Assembly (NCBI GenBank): GCA_021772975.1
Contig: JAJFKY010000016.1
Coordinates: forward strand, 372,001 to 436,000
Source: Gammaproteobacteria bacterium
Lineage (GTDB): Bacteria > Pseudomonadota > Gammaproteobacteria > Xanthomonadales > Wenzhouxiangellaceae
Direction: 5' to 3'
DNA length: 64,000 nt
Under the pieces are notes generated by a model. That model was given only the letters and a program-made list of their open reading frames with translations. It did no database searches and was not told where the DNA came from. A program made the translations under genes and the position numbers. Positions 9,092 through 16,866 of this stretch are shown here, one piece after another (position 1 is the stretch's first letter; each line of letters opens with the position of its first letter).

Positions 9092-10000
9092 ATGCTGAGC
9101 GTAGCCAGGCGGGCGAATATCCTGGTATATGAGTGGGAGGCCTGGGAGGGCTTTTTAATCAGTCATTTGGTGGCTGATTATTGCCGTATTCCGGCTGCCT
9201 ATGAGGATACCGAACAAACCGTTGCACGCTATTTGAGCCCGAATATCAAGGCGGTTCTGCTGCAGATTAACCTGTCCAGACAGGCGGGCTTTCCCCGCCA
9301 GCGGCAGGATCTGATTGCCTGTTTGAAAGACCGCCGGATCAAGGTGCTGAACGAGCAGGTAACGGATATCACCAAAGCGAATCTGCACCGGCTGCTGGCA
9401 GCAGCGGGTATCAATAGCGTCAGGGCGGATATTGATGGCGACCCAGACGAGCCGTTATTCGTTAAGTCGAATTTGAACTACGGCGGCGAGGTCGAGCAGC
9501 GTTTGCCGGCAGCGGTGCGCAGCACGCTGTTTGGTGAGGGCCAGCGCAGGATTACCGCCTATGATCAATATTACCGCACCAGCAGAGCGAAGCTTGATCC
9601 TGCCATCTGGCGGGATGAATCAGTCGTGATAGAGCGATACATCAGCAATAGTGAGGATTCATTTTATCGGGTGTATGGCTTCGGCGATTCGCTGGTGGTG
9701 GTAAAAGCGCATAACAATAAGTTGATCAAAAAGATCAGCGGCGACCAGCGCGATCACAATCTGTTTATCCGCGGAGATGATCTGGCGAGCCTGAGCGCCG
9801 AGCTTCCCGGCAATCTGCAAACCCTGCTGCTGGCATTTCTGAACAACATCGAGGTGGATTATTTCTGCCTCGATATCGTGCATGATACTGAGAATTTTTA
9901 TATCGTCGATATGAATACCACCCCTTACAGCGGCACCGGGCGGCAGGTCGCCAAAGCCTGTGATTTTCTCTGTCAGGGCGCCAAAGCACTGCTGCAATGA
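9092..10000 (+). CDS. ATP-grasp family protein
   Basis: About 302 residues from the ATG at 9092, which has AGAAGA just upstream; the ATG at 9077 follows directly on a terminator stem and lacks a ribosome site. The features fit an ATP-grasp ligase: EPLFVKSNLNYGG (nucleotide-binding strand and loop), ESVVIERYI (hinge strand) and near the C-terminus YFCLDIVHD followed by IVDMNTTPYSGTG, which supplies the Asp and Asn metal ligands. ATP-grasp enzymes join a carboxylate to an amine or thiol through an acyl phosphate. Substrate unknown. The stop overlaps the next gene's start (ATGA). Confidence 0.75.
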   Translation: MLSVARRANILVYEWEAWEGFLISHLVADYCRIPAAYEDTEQTVARYLSPNIKAVLLQINLSRQAGFPRQRQDLIACLKDRRIKVLNEQVTDITKANLHRLLAAAGINSVRADIDGDPDEPLFVKSNLNYGGEVEQRLPAAVRSTLFGEGQRRITAYDQYYRTSRAKLDPAIWRDESVVIERYISNSEDSFYRVYGFGDSLVVVKAHNNKLIKKISGDQRDHNLFIRGDDLASLSAELPGNLQTLLLAFLNNIEVDYFCLDIVHDTENFYIVDMNTTPYSGTGRQVAKACDFLCQGAKALLQ

Positions 10001-10773
10001 AGACATTATCCATTCTGGTGGCAGCCTATCGGGCTGAAAAATGGCTGGCTGAATGCATTGCATCCATACAAAGTCAGTGTTTGCCGGATGGTTGGTGTTG
10101 TGAGCTGTTGATTGGTGTTGACGGTTGTGGGGCTACGGAAAAAGTCGCACGGCAATTTATGCAGGACAATGTAAAGGTCATTTCCATGGCCAAGAATTTT
10201 GGTACCTATGTCACTTTTAATACCTTGATGCAATACGCCACCGGCCAATTAATCTGCCGTTTTGATGCCGATGATGTGATGCGGGATGGATATCTGGCCA
10301 AACAGATCAACGAGTTGCAACAGGGTTCAGATATGACGATGACCTGGAGTATCTACACCGATGCTGAACTGACACCAACCGATCATGTCCAGGCCCATCC
10401 TAATTATCACCCGCCCGGAGGCTTGAACCGGCGTGGCACTGAAGGTCAGTTTATGCTGCGGCGATCAGTCTGGGATTGCCTGGGTGGTTTTCGCCCCTGG
10501 CGCTGCGCGGCTGATTCCGACTTTCTGGCGCGCGTCAGGCACGCCGGCTTCAGTATCAGCGTGGTGGAGGAATTTCTGTACTATCGTCGCACCCACCCGG
10601 ATTCCCTGATCGCCCATCCGGAGACCAACTTCAGTTCGGTGCTGAGAACCGGGTTGGAAAAGATACGTGCGGATCTGGTGCTCGAGTATCAGCGGTCCGC
10701 CGCCAGTTTGAAGGTTACACCTGTTTTGGGAAGCGTTAATGACAGCTATATCGGTCATCATTCCGACCTTTAA
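9997..10773 (+). CDS. family 2 glycosyltransferase
   Basis: 258 residues, GT-A fold. The opening TLSILVAAYRAEKWLAECI is the usual nucleotide-sugar strand and helix, and LICRFDADDVMRDGYL (about 85-100) carries the metal-binding DxD-type motif. WRCAADSDFLARVRHAG is the acceptor-side segment with the catalytic Asp. No membrane segment is seen, so it should act on the cytoplasmic side. It begins inside the stop codon of the ATP-grasp gene and its own 3' end overlaps the next glycosyltransferase by 35 nt, so the three are translated as one unit. Confidence 0.85.
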   Translation: MKTLSILVAAYRAEKWLAECIASIQSQCLPDGWCCELLIGVDGCGATEKVARQFMQDNVKVISMAKNFGTYVTFNTLMQYATGQLICRFDADDVMRDGYLAKQINELQQGSDMTMTWSIYTDAELTPTDHVQAHPNYHPPGGLNRRGTEGQFMLRRSVWDCLGGFRPWRCAADSDFLARVRHAGFSISVVEEFLYYRRTHPDSLIAHPETNFSSVLRTGLEKIRADLVLEYQRSAASLKVTPVLGSVNDSYIGHHSDL

Positions 10774-11563
10774 CCGTGCCGGGCTGGTCAGCCAGGCAAT
10801 TACCAGCGTGTTACAACAGGCTGATAAAAGCCTGGAGATTATTGTTGTTGATGATGGCTCCACTGACGACACCCGGGCGGTGGTTGCCCGGTTTGGTGAT
10901 CGCTGCCGCTATGTGCATCAACTCAATCAAGGACCCGCGGCGGCCCGGAATACCGGCATGGCAATGGCGCACGGCGATATCATTGCGCTGCTGGATTCAG
11001 ACGATGTGTGGTTGCCGGGTAAGCTGACAACCGAGCTGCGCCTGTTCGAGCAGTATCCCCAGGCGGATATGTTGGCGGGAAATGCGGCTTTTTATCTGGA
11101 GGGTAAGCCCATCTGTCCATCGATTTTCGCCCGGCGCGGCATCCGTTTCGTGGCTGCACAGCCGAGATGGTTCGATTGGTCGATACCGATCATGACCCTG
11201 GGGCCGGTCTGCAACACCAGTGCAATGACGTTCAAACGCTCGGCGTTTGAAAAATTGGGTGGCGCACTATTTGATACCCGTTTTCGACTGGATGAGGACT
11301 GGGATCTGGAGTTTCGGCTATTCTCAAGCTGCCAGGTTCTGTTGTACGCCGATATCGTCTGTCACGCGCGCGCTTTTGACGATGGTACCCGGCCTTACAG
11401 CGTGTGGGGCAAAGCCAAACCCATTGCCGAGCAGCGGCATATGTGGCGGAACCAGGTCACTATTCTGGAGCGTTATCTGGCCCGGCTTGGTTGGGACGCC
11501 AATATCAGGCTGCGCTTTGCGCAACGCCGTGATGAGTTACGTGCCTTGCTCGCGCATAGCTGA
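10739..11563 (+). CDS. family 2 glycosyltransferase
   Basis: 274 residues. The N-terminus, ISVIIPTFNRAGLVSQAI, then IIVVDDGSTDDT, then GDIIALLDSDDVWLPGKL, is a textbook GT2 layout with the DxD-type motif near residue 86. RLDEDWDLEFRLF supplies the catalytic-base segment. It is a typical protein-, lipid- or polysaccharide-modifying transferase; the acceptor is unknown. It is the last + strand gene of the block and converges on the hydrogenase large-subunit gene with an 18-bp gap. Confidence 0.87.
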   Translation: MTAISVIIPTFNRAGLVSQAITSVLQQADKSLEIIVVDDGSTDDTRAVVARFGDRCRYVHQLNQGPAAARNTGMAMAHGDIIALLDSDDVWLPGKLTTELRLFEQYPQADMLAGNAAFYLEGKPICPSIFARRGIRFVAAQPRWFDWSIPIMTLGPVCNTSAMTFKRSAFEKLGGALFDTRFRLDEDWDLEFRLFSSCQVLLYADIVCHARAFDDGTRPYSVWGKAKPIAEQRHMWRNQVTILERYLARLGWDANIRLRFAQRRDELRALLAHS

Positions 11564-11580
11564 ACCCGCCAGGTGAGCAC

Positions 11581-13410
11581 TCAGATCGGAAAGCCGGTAT
11601 CGACAACTCCGTCCAACACGGCGCCTGAACCAAGCATGTGAATATGTGTGGTGCAACTCATGCAGGGGTCAAAACTCTGGATCGCGCGCTGGATATCGAT
11701 ACCACGGAAGTCCGTCTCGCCGCTAAAATTTGATTCGATGATCGGGGTATTTAAAACCGCCTGCTCACAGGCGCCCAGCTCGCCCCAGGGGGTTCGCGTG
11801 CCAGCATTGACCCGCGATGGGATGGACAGTTGATAGTTATCGATCTTGCCATCACAAATACGCGTCCAGTGCGCCAGAAAGCCACGGCTGGCGCCCCACA
11901 AACCAACACCAAGCCGCTCGGTATTGTCCAATGCCGTCATGGCCGCCGCGACCTCGACATGGCCTTGCTTAAGCAATCCCAGCGCCCGGTCGGTGTGTTC
12001 ATGAATGGCGGCCAGATTAAAGGCCAGCACATAGGCCCTTGCCCGATTACGCTCGAATGCATTCCATACCGCTGGAATATGCCAGGTGATATCCAGCTCG
12101 CCGTTTGCGGTCGGCAGAGAAAATTCCATGCTGTTACCGGTCGACGCCATGTACTGGCTGGCAGCAATTTTTTGCGCGCTTGCGGTTAAATATAAGCGCG
12201 CATAAGCACCGACTTCAAAAGCATGCCGGTTCCAGGTCAAACAGGAACCCCAGCTATATGAGGATGGATTCGGCGCATCGTTATCCGGTTGAATCAGGCG
12301 TTTATTCCAGGGATGATGGGGTTTGATCTCATTGCCCAGTGGGTCGTGCCGTATCAAATGATTTTTAGCTGAAGCATCCACCCAATCTGCAAAGAATGAG
12401 TGGTCGGCAAACTCCTCCATACCCGCGTTCAGTTTGCTTAAATTGGTTTCCAGCAATTGCCGGTTAATGATCACGCCGGGCGTTGACCAGCGTTTGGCGC
12501 CCCAGCGGTCACAGTTCTGGTAGCTGCCGTCGTAGTATTCCTCATGATCCCACTGTCCAAAATCCAGCATCGAGGCCGTGGTTCTGCCGAGGTCGATATA
12601 ACGCGGCTCTGCCGCCAGCAAAAAATCAAATACTTCGTCCCAGATAGCAGTGGATTGCCGGGTAAATTCGATAAAGGGTTTGATCTTTTCGGCAAATTGA
12701 TGGAGTTTTTCGGCATCAATTGCAATCGAAACGCCGCCCGGAATAATGGATTCTGAATGCGGATATTTGCCACCCAGAATGGTATAGGCCTTACGCGCTA
12801 CACCCACCATCGACAGCGCTTTTTTATACAGCTTGCCGGTAGGTTTGTTCAGATCGACCAGGATATCAGCAATGCGTTTATAACCATGCACCGAGGTATA
12901 TCGGCAGGCAGACTGAAGGGCTTTTTGCCAGATTTCAGGGTTGCCGGCCGCAATCCGCTGCTGGGAATAATCCGGCCCGGACAGTACAAACAGATGCATG
13001 GTGTTGTCATTCAGATACTGGCAACTCAATAGCAGGTTGCGAATGATAATCCCCAACGGTGGCGGCTTAAGGCCCAGCGCCATTTCCAGGCACAAGGCAG
13101 ACGCGGTGGCGTGCACCCCACCGCAAATACCCGAAGCGGTCGAGCTGACCAGACCAACCTTCTTAAGATCACGTCCCGGCAACAAGGACTCGTAACCGCT
13201 GAAACGGGTTGCCATGGAAGCGGTTTCAGTAATCGCGCGGTTTTCCAGATCAACCGAGCAATGGAAAGCCAGACTGCCGCCAATGCTTGTCAGGGGGGCG
13301 GCGGAGGTTTTTTTGACGGTGGTATTTTTAGCTCGAATAAGCTGCAGCAATGCATCACTCAGTGGCGGCTGCTGATGTTGTTCGCCGGCCTTTCCCTTGT
13401 CCATATTCAA
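11581..13410 (-). CDS. [NiFe]-hydrogenase large-subunit homologue with Ser in the N-terminal CxxC
   Basis: 609 residues. GRDLKKVGLVSSTASGIC followed by GGVH (about 79-100) aligns by spacing with the L1 motif RxCGxCxxxH, but the first Cys, a terminal Ni ligand, is Ser93 (codon TCG) while Cys96 and His100 remain. Near the C-terminus, SRGFLAHW, DGKIDNYQLSIPS and DPCMSCTTH match the conserved Arg-containing segment and the second CxxC. A 20-residue tail after the DPCxxCxxH His resembles the part removed by a maturation protease. No small subunit lies beside it. It may be an unusual enzyme subclass or a non-catalytic homologue. hypD-hypE in the same locus make maturation likely. Confidence 0.85.
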   Translation of the reverse strand: MNMDKGKAGEQHQQPPLSDALLQLIRAKNTTVKKTSAAPLTSIGGSLAFHCSVDLENRAITETASMATRFSGYESLLPGRDLKKVGLVSSTASGICGGVHATASALCLEMALGLKPPPLGIIIRNLLLSCQYLNDNTMHLFVLSGPDYSQQRIAAGNPEIWQKALQSACRYTSVHGYKRIADILVDLNKPTGKLYKKALSMVGVARKAYTILGGKYPHSESIIPGGVSIAIDAEKLHQFAEKIKPFIEFTRQSTAIWDEVFDFLLAAEPRYIDLGRTTASMLDFGQWDHEEYYDGSYQNCDRWGAKRWSTPGVIINRQLLETNLSKLNAGMEEFADHSFFADWVDASAKNHLIRHDPLGNEIKPHHPWNKRLIQPDNDAPNPSSYSWGSCLTWNRHAFEVGAYARLYLTASAQKIAASQYMASTGNSMEFSLPTANGELDITWHIPAVWNAFERNRARAYVLAFNLAAIHEHTDRALGLLKQGHVEVAAAMTALDNTERLGVGLWGASRGFLAHWTRICDGKIDNYQLSIPSRVNAGTRTPWGELGACEQAVLNTPIIESNFSGETDFRGIDIQRAIQSFDPCMSCTTHIHMLGSGAVLDGVVDTGFPI

Positions 13411-13767
13411 TTCTCCCGTTTAATCTGCTTTGCCTTATCTACAGGCGCTTTTTTATTATTTTACTGGCCGATACAGGTTCTACAGGTCCCTGAAATCAGC
13501 TTTCCTGGCAGCATGCTGAATATAAGCATTAGCGCCAACTTCCCATCATACACTGCTTGATCAATGCACAGATGGATAGTGTGGCAGTTTCATCAGACAG
13601 GGCAGACGTTTTGTAACACCGTTTTGGAGTGTCTGTACGTTTGGCCGTATACCCTCATGCGCTTATTTCAAGCGTAAGGCTTTCCAGCGAGGCTGAGTTT
13701 TAAACGGAGACGCCACGATTAAATCTATTTGTTGTAAGCTGCGGTCTGGATGGCAGCATTGGCATAA
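13411..13767. other. 357-bp divergent intergenic region
   Basis: Lies between the hydrogenase-like gene (reading left) and the AraC-type gene (reading right), so it should hold both promoters. I see no convincing sigma-70 pair, no RNA gene and no credible coding frame. A run of T (13450-13460) and AT-rich patches are present. As the AraC-type gene is divergent, its product might regulate the hydrogenase-like gene; no operator is recognisable. Confidence 0.4.
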
Positions 13768-14661
13768 ATGATGAGCACAGGCCGGTATCAGGATATCTAT
13801 CCCACCTCGCCGTTGCTGAAAAGCACTGGTCGGACAAGGCCTTCCGCGGCGCGGCTTCTAACCCTGGAGTACTTTGAAGCGGAGCCAGCCTCAATGCCCA
13901 CGCAGATTTTCACTCAGCATCATATTCTATTGAATTTACGTGACGAACCGCACCGTGTTGAGAACTGGCGTGATGGCGAGCATCGTGACTTTATATACGC
14001 CAAGAATGAAATCATCGTGACCCCGGCCGGTGTCAAGAGCGGGTGGCGCTGGCACGAAAAATCCAAGGTTATTGTGGTAACGCTCGAGCCTGATCAGTTG
14101 GAACGTTTTGCACACAGTGAGGTTGGCGTATTGCTGACCGATGCGCAGCTCAAGGATTTGCCCCAGTTCAAAGATCCGGATATCTGCCAGGCTGGCGTTA
14201 TGCTGAAAGAGGCACTGGGCTGCGAGCAGCCGGGATCGGCGGTTATGTTTGAAAGCCTGGCGCGTGTTTTTCTGGTCAAGCTGATTCAAAAATACGGTAT
14301 AGAAAGAGCTCAGCAAGATCAGTTTTCCAAAAGTTTTACAGCCAGGCACTACCAGCGGGTGCTGGACTTTGTGGCGGTGAATTTTGCCCGCTCCATTACC
14401 GTTGAGGATTTGGCCGGGCAGGCTGATCTGAGTCCCTCCCATTTTGCTTACGTGTTCAAAGGAACCATCGGCCAGAGTCCGATGCAGTTTGTCATGAGTT
14501 ACCGTCTCGAGCAGGCCAAAAAAAGCCTTGCTCAGCCGGACACGCCAATGATTGATATCGCATTATCTTGCGGCTTTTCTGATCAGGCTCACTTCTCTCG
14601 ATTCTTCAAGCAGTCCGAAGGCTTAACGCCGACCCAATACCGGCAACAACTGAATGCCTAG
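13768..14661 (+). CDS. AraC-family transcriptional regulator
   Basis: 297 residues. The C-terminal 100 residues hold two helix-turn-helix motifs of the AraC/XylS type: SITVEDLAGQADLSPSHFAY and, after the linker, MIDIALSCGFSDQAHFSRFF with the closing GLTPTQYR. The N-terminal part (about 40-190) looks like a cupin-type sensing region but has no clear ligand motif. It reads away from the hydrogenase-like gene and is followed 219 bp later by the exported hydrolase. Either could be a target; the ligand is unknown. Confidence 0.9.
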   Translation: MMSTGRYQDIYPTSPLLKSTGRTRPSAARLLTLEYFEAEPASMPTQIFTQHHILLNLRDEPHRVENWRDGEHRDFIYAKNEIIVTPAGVKSGWRWHEKSKVIVVTLEPDQLERFAHSEVGVLLTDAQLKDLPQFKDPDICQAGVMLKEALGCEQPGSAVMFESLARVFLVKLIQKYGIERAQQDQFSKSFTARHYQRVLDFVAVNFARSITVEDLAGQADLSPSHFAYVFKGTIGQSPMQFVMSYRLEQAKKSLAQPDTPMIDIALSCGFSDQAHFSRFFKQSEGLTPTQYRQQLNA

Positions 14662-14880
14662 TTTCCCACCGCTGACTTAAGCAGTCTGCGTTTCACCCCG
14701 CCATCCAGCCGCCAACGGTGCACGGACCAGCATAAATCCGTTGGCAAATGCCGGAGCGAATCGTCTGCAAGTCCATTTCGAAGGATCATGCAAGCGCTTC
14801 GAAGTCTCGTGCAAGAATTGAAAATCCTGCTTGTGTAGATTGGTTATCAGATCGAGACATTGAGCATAAGGAGACAAGAC

Positions 14881-15831
14881 ATGAACCATTTGCTTGCCGG
14901 AACGGCCTTGAGCATTGCCCTGATAACCCCCTCGACGGAGGCTGCCATGAAAAAGCGTGTGACATTTGCCAGTGAGAACCAGACGCTGGTTGGCGACCTT
15001 TACCTGCCAGGTGATTATCAGGCAGGCGACAGACTGCCAGGCGTCATTGTTTCCGGGTCCTGGACCTCCGTCAAAGAGCAGATGCCCGGTGGTTATGCCG
15101 CCAGGCTGGCTGACAGAGGCTACGCGGCACTGGCGTTCGATTTTCGCGGCTGGGGCGAGTCAGCCAGCGGAACGCCGCTCAACTTAAAATACGTCGAGCA
15201 TCCGCGCGAAAAAACCAAGGACATTATTGCCGCGGCAAACTATCTCTCAAGCCGACCGGAAGTCGATAACACCAGACTGGCAACGCTGGGTGTATGTGCT
15301 TCGGCCGGTTACGCGATTGATGCGGCGCATCAAAGTCCGGCCATCGCTGCAGTTGCCGTGGTTGCGCCATGGTTGCACGATGCTGAGGTGGTACAGGAGG
15401 TCTACGGCGAAAGCATACCGGCATTGCTCAACGCCAGCCGTGAAGCGCAGGCATCGGGTCAGCCGGTTTACCTGGAAGCGGCCAGTGACAGTAACGAAAA
15501 TGCCGTGATGTATCAGGCGGTCTACTATACCGATCCCAAGCGTGGCGCTATTGCTGAATATGACAACAAGTTCAGCACTCTGTCGTGGCAGCCCTGGCTG
15601 GAGTACGACGCCATCAAAACCGCCGCTGAAATAACCAAGCCACTGCTGCTTGTTCACTCCGAGGATGCCGCGATTCCGCAGGGCGCGAAGAAATTTGCGG
15701 CCCGGGGTGGTGAGAATGTCGAGCTGATTATGCTGGATGGTGTTACGCAGTTCGAGTTTTACGATAACGAGGCCGATATGCGCAGTGCTCTGGAAAAAGT
15801 CGATGACCACTATCGGGCATCGTTCAAATAG
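14881..15831 (+). CDS. exported alpha/beta hydrolase lacking the usual catalytic His
   Basis: 316 residues from the ATG at 14881, chosen because AAGGAG lies 8-13 bases upstream; the in-frame ATG at 14860 precedes that site. A short Sec-type leader (MNHLLAGTALSIALITPSTEA) suggests export. The fold is of the dienelactone-hydrolase-like type: DFRGWGES, nucleophile elbow CASAG with Ser141, and HSEDAAIP with the acid Asp. The motif that normally reads THxxxYD near the C-terminus reads TQFEFYD, so the catalytic His position holds Gln290 (codon CAG). Activity is therefore uncertain. The next gene follows after 13 bp, probably in one operon. Confidence 0.8.
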   Translation: MNHLLAGTALSIALITPSTEAAMKKRVTFASENQTLVGDLYLPGDYQAGDRLPGVIVSGSWTSVKEQMPGGYAARLADRGYAALAFDFRGWGESASGTPLNLKYVEHPREKTKDIIAAANYLSSRPEVDNTRLATLGVCASAGYAIDAAHQSPAIAAVAVVAPWLHDAEVVQEVYGESIPALLNASREAQASGQPVYLEAASDSNENAVMYQAVYYTDPKRGAIAEYDNKFSTLSWQPWLEYDAIKTAAEITKPLLLVHSEDAAIPQGAKKFAARGGENVELIMLDGVTQFEFYDNEADMRSALEKVDDHYRASFK

Positions 15832-15844
15832 TGGGATAGCCATC

Positions 15845-16786
15845 ATGAATCCTATTTTGAAAGGTGTATTGCTGATGTCCATGTTGGTCTTCAATCCGGC
15901 CTTGGCCAAATCGAATCCACGTGACGAGGCAGCCATTAAAACCATTATCGAGAGTGTCGGCACACTGGCTGATACCGCAAACTTTGAAAGCCTGGAAAAA
16001 CTCTATGCGGATGAAGTCTGGGTGGATTATTCCTCCCTGACGGGGCAGCGGGCGGAAATTAAAAGCCATCAAGCCCTGATGACTGAGTGGGCTTCAGTAT
16101 TGCCCGGTTTTGATAGAACGCGCCACGCTATCACTGATATTCTGGTGCAACTGGATGGCAGCCAGGCCCGCGCAACCGCCAGGGTAACAGCGGATCATTT
16201 TATTCAGGATATGTACTGGCAGGTTAAGGGAGACTATGCCTATGAACTGCGGAAAAATGGCGATAAGTGGGAAATTTCCAGCCATACTTTTAATCTGCGG
16301 GAAGAGTCGGGTACCCGTGAGGTGTTTGGTCCGGCTGCAGCAAACGCCAGCAATCAGCCGGCAGGGTATCTCAAGCGGCAAAAAACCCGGCAGGCCGTGC
16401 TTGATTTTCTGACATCGCTGGAAGATAAAGACATGCAGAAGTTCGCATCGGTCTGGGCAGATGATGCGGTGCAGGATATGCCTTACTCACCACCGGGTCA
16501 CCCGAAGCGTGTCGTCGGCAAGCAAAATCTACTCAAGCTCTATGCGCAGTGGCCTGCCAGCAGCGGCAAGGCTGACTTTACCTCCCGATTGATCTTTTAT
16601 CCGCTGCAGGATCCGGAAACAATCTTCGTGGAGTATCAGGGACTTGTTGAAGTGATTGCTACCGGCCGCGAATACCGGCAGAGTTATGGCGGCCTGTTCC
16701 ATGTGGAAGGCGGCAAGATCAAGCTGTTTCGTGAGTATTACGACCCAGCCCCTTTTGCCTGGGCCTTTGGTCTGAAGGAAGATTAA
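15845..16786 (+). CDS. exported protein with two SnoaL-like (NTF2-fold) domains
   Basis: 313 residues from the ATG at 15845, after a Sec signal peptide (LLMSMLVFNPALA). Two successive NTF2-like domains can be seen: about 25-155 (IKTIIESVGTLADTANFESLEKLYADEVWVDY...) and about 170-313 (AVLDFLTSLEDKDMQKFASVWADDAVQDMPYSPP...). SnoaL-like proteins may be isomerases, hydratases or ligand binders; no catalytic residues can be assigned. It lies 13 bp after the hydrolase gene and is followed by a stem-loop, so the pair forms a short operon. Confidence 0.75.
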   Translation: MNPILKGVLLMSMLVFNPALAKSNPRDEAAIKTIIESVGTLADTANFESLEKLYADEVWVDYSSLTGQRAEIKSHQALMTEWASVLPGFDRTRHAITDILVQLDGSQARATARVTADHFIQDMYWQVKGDYAYELRKNGDKWEISSHTFNLREESGTREVFGPAAANASNQPAGYLKRQKTRQAVLDFLTSLEDKDMQKFASVWADDAVQDMPYSPPGHPKRVVGKQNLLKLYAQWPASSGKADFTSRLIFYPLQDPETIFVEYQGLVEVIATGREYRQSYGGLFHVEGGKIKLFREYYDPAPFAWAFGLKED

Positions 16787-16811
16787 CGCGGCTTCATCGA
16801 ATGGATAAATA

Positions 16812-16839
16812 CGCCTGAGCCGTTATACTCAGGCGGTTT
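16812..16839 (+). terminator. stem-loop after the SnoaL-like gene
   Basis: CGCCTGAG (16812-16819) pairs with CTCAGGCG (16828-16835) around an 8-nt loop and is followed by GTTT. It lies between two + strand genes and probably ends the hydrolase/SnoaL transcript, although the T-run is short. Confidence 0.6.
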
Positions 16840-16866
16840 CATACCAGTCTATCCGGAGAGTTTATT

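Noticed and set aside
13111-13560. 149-codon open frame on the + strand overlapping the hydrogenase large-subunit start
   Set aside because: It is antisense to a clearly conserved gene and has no ribosome site or recognisable domain.
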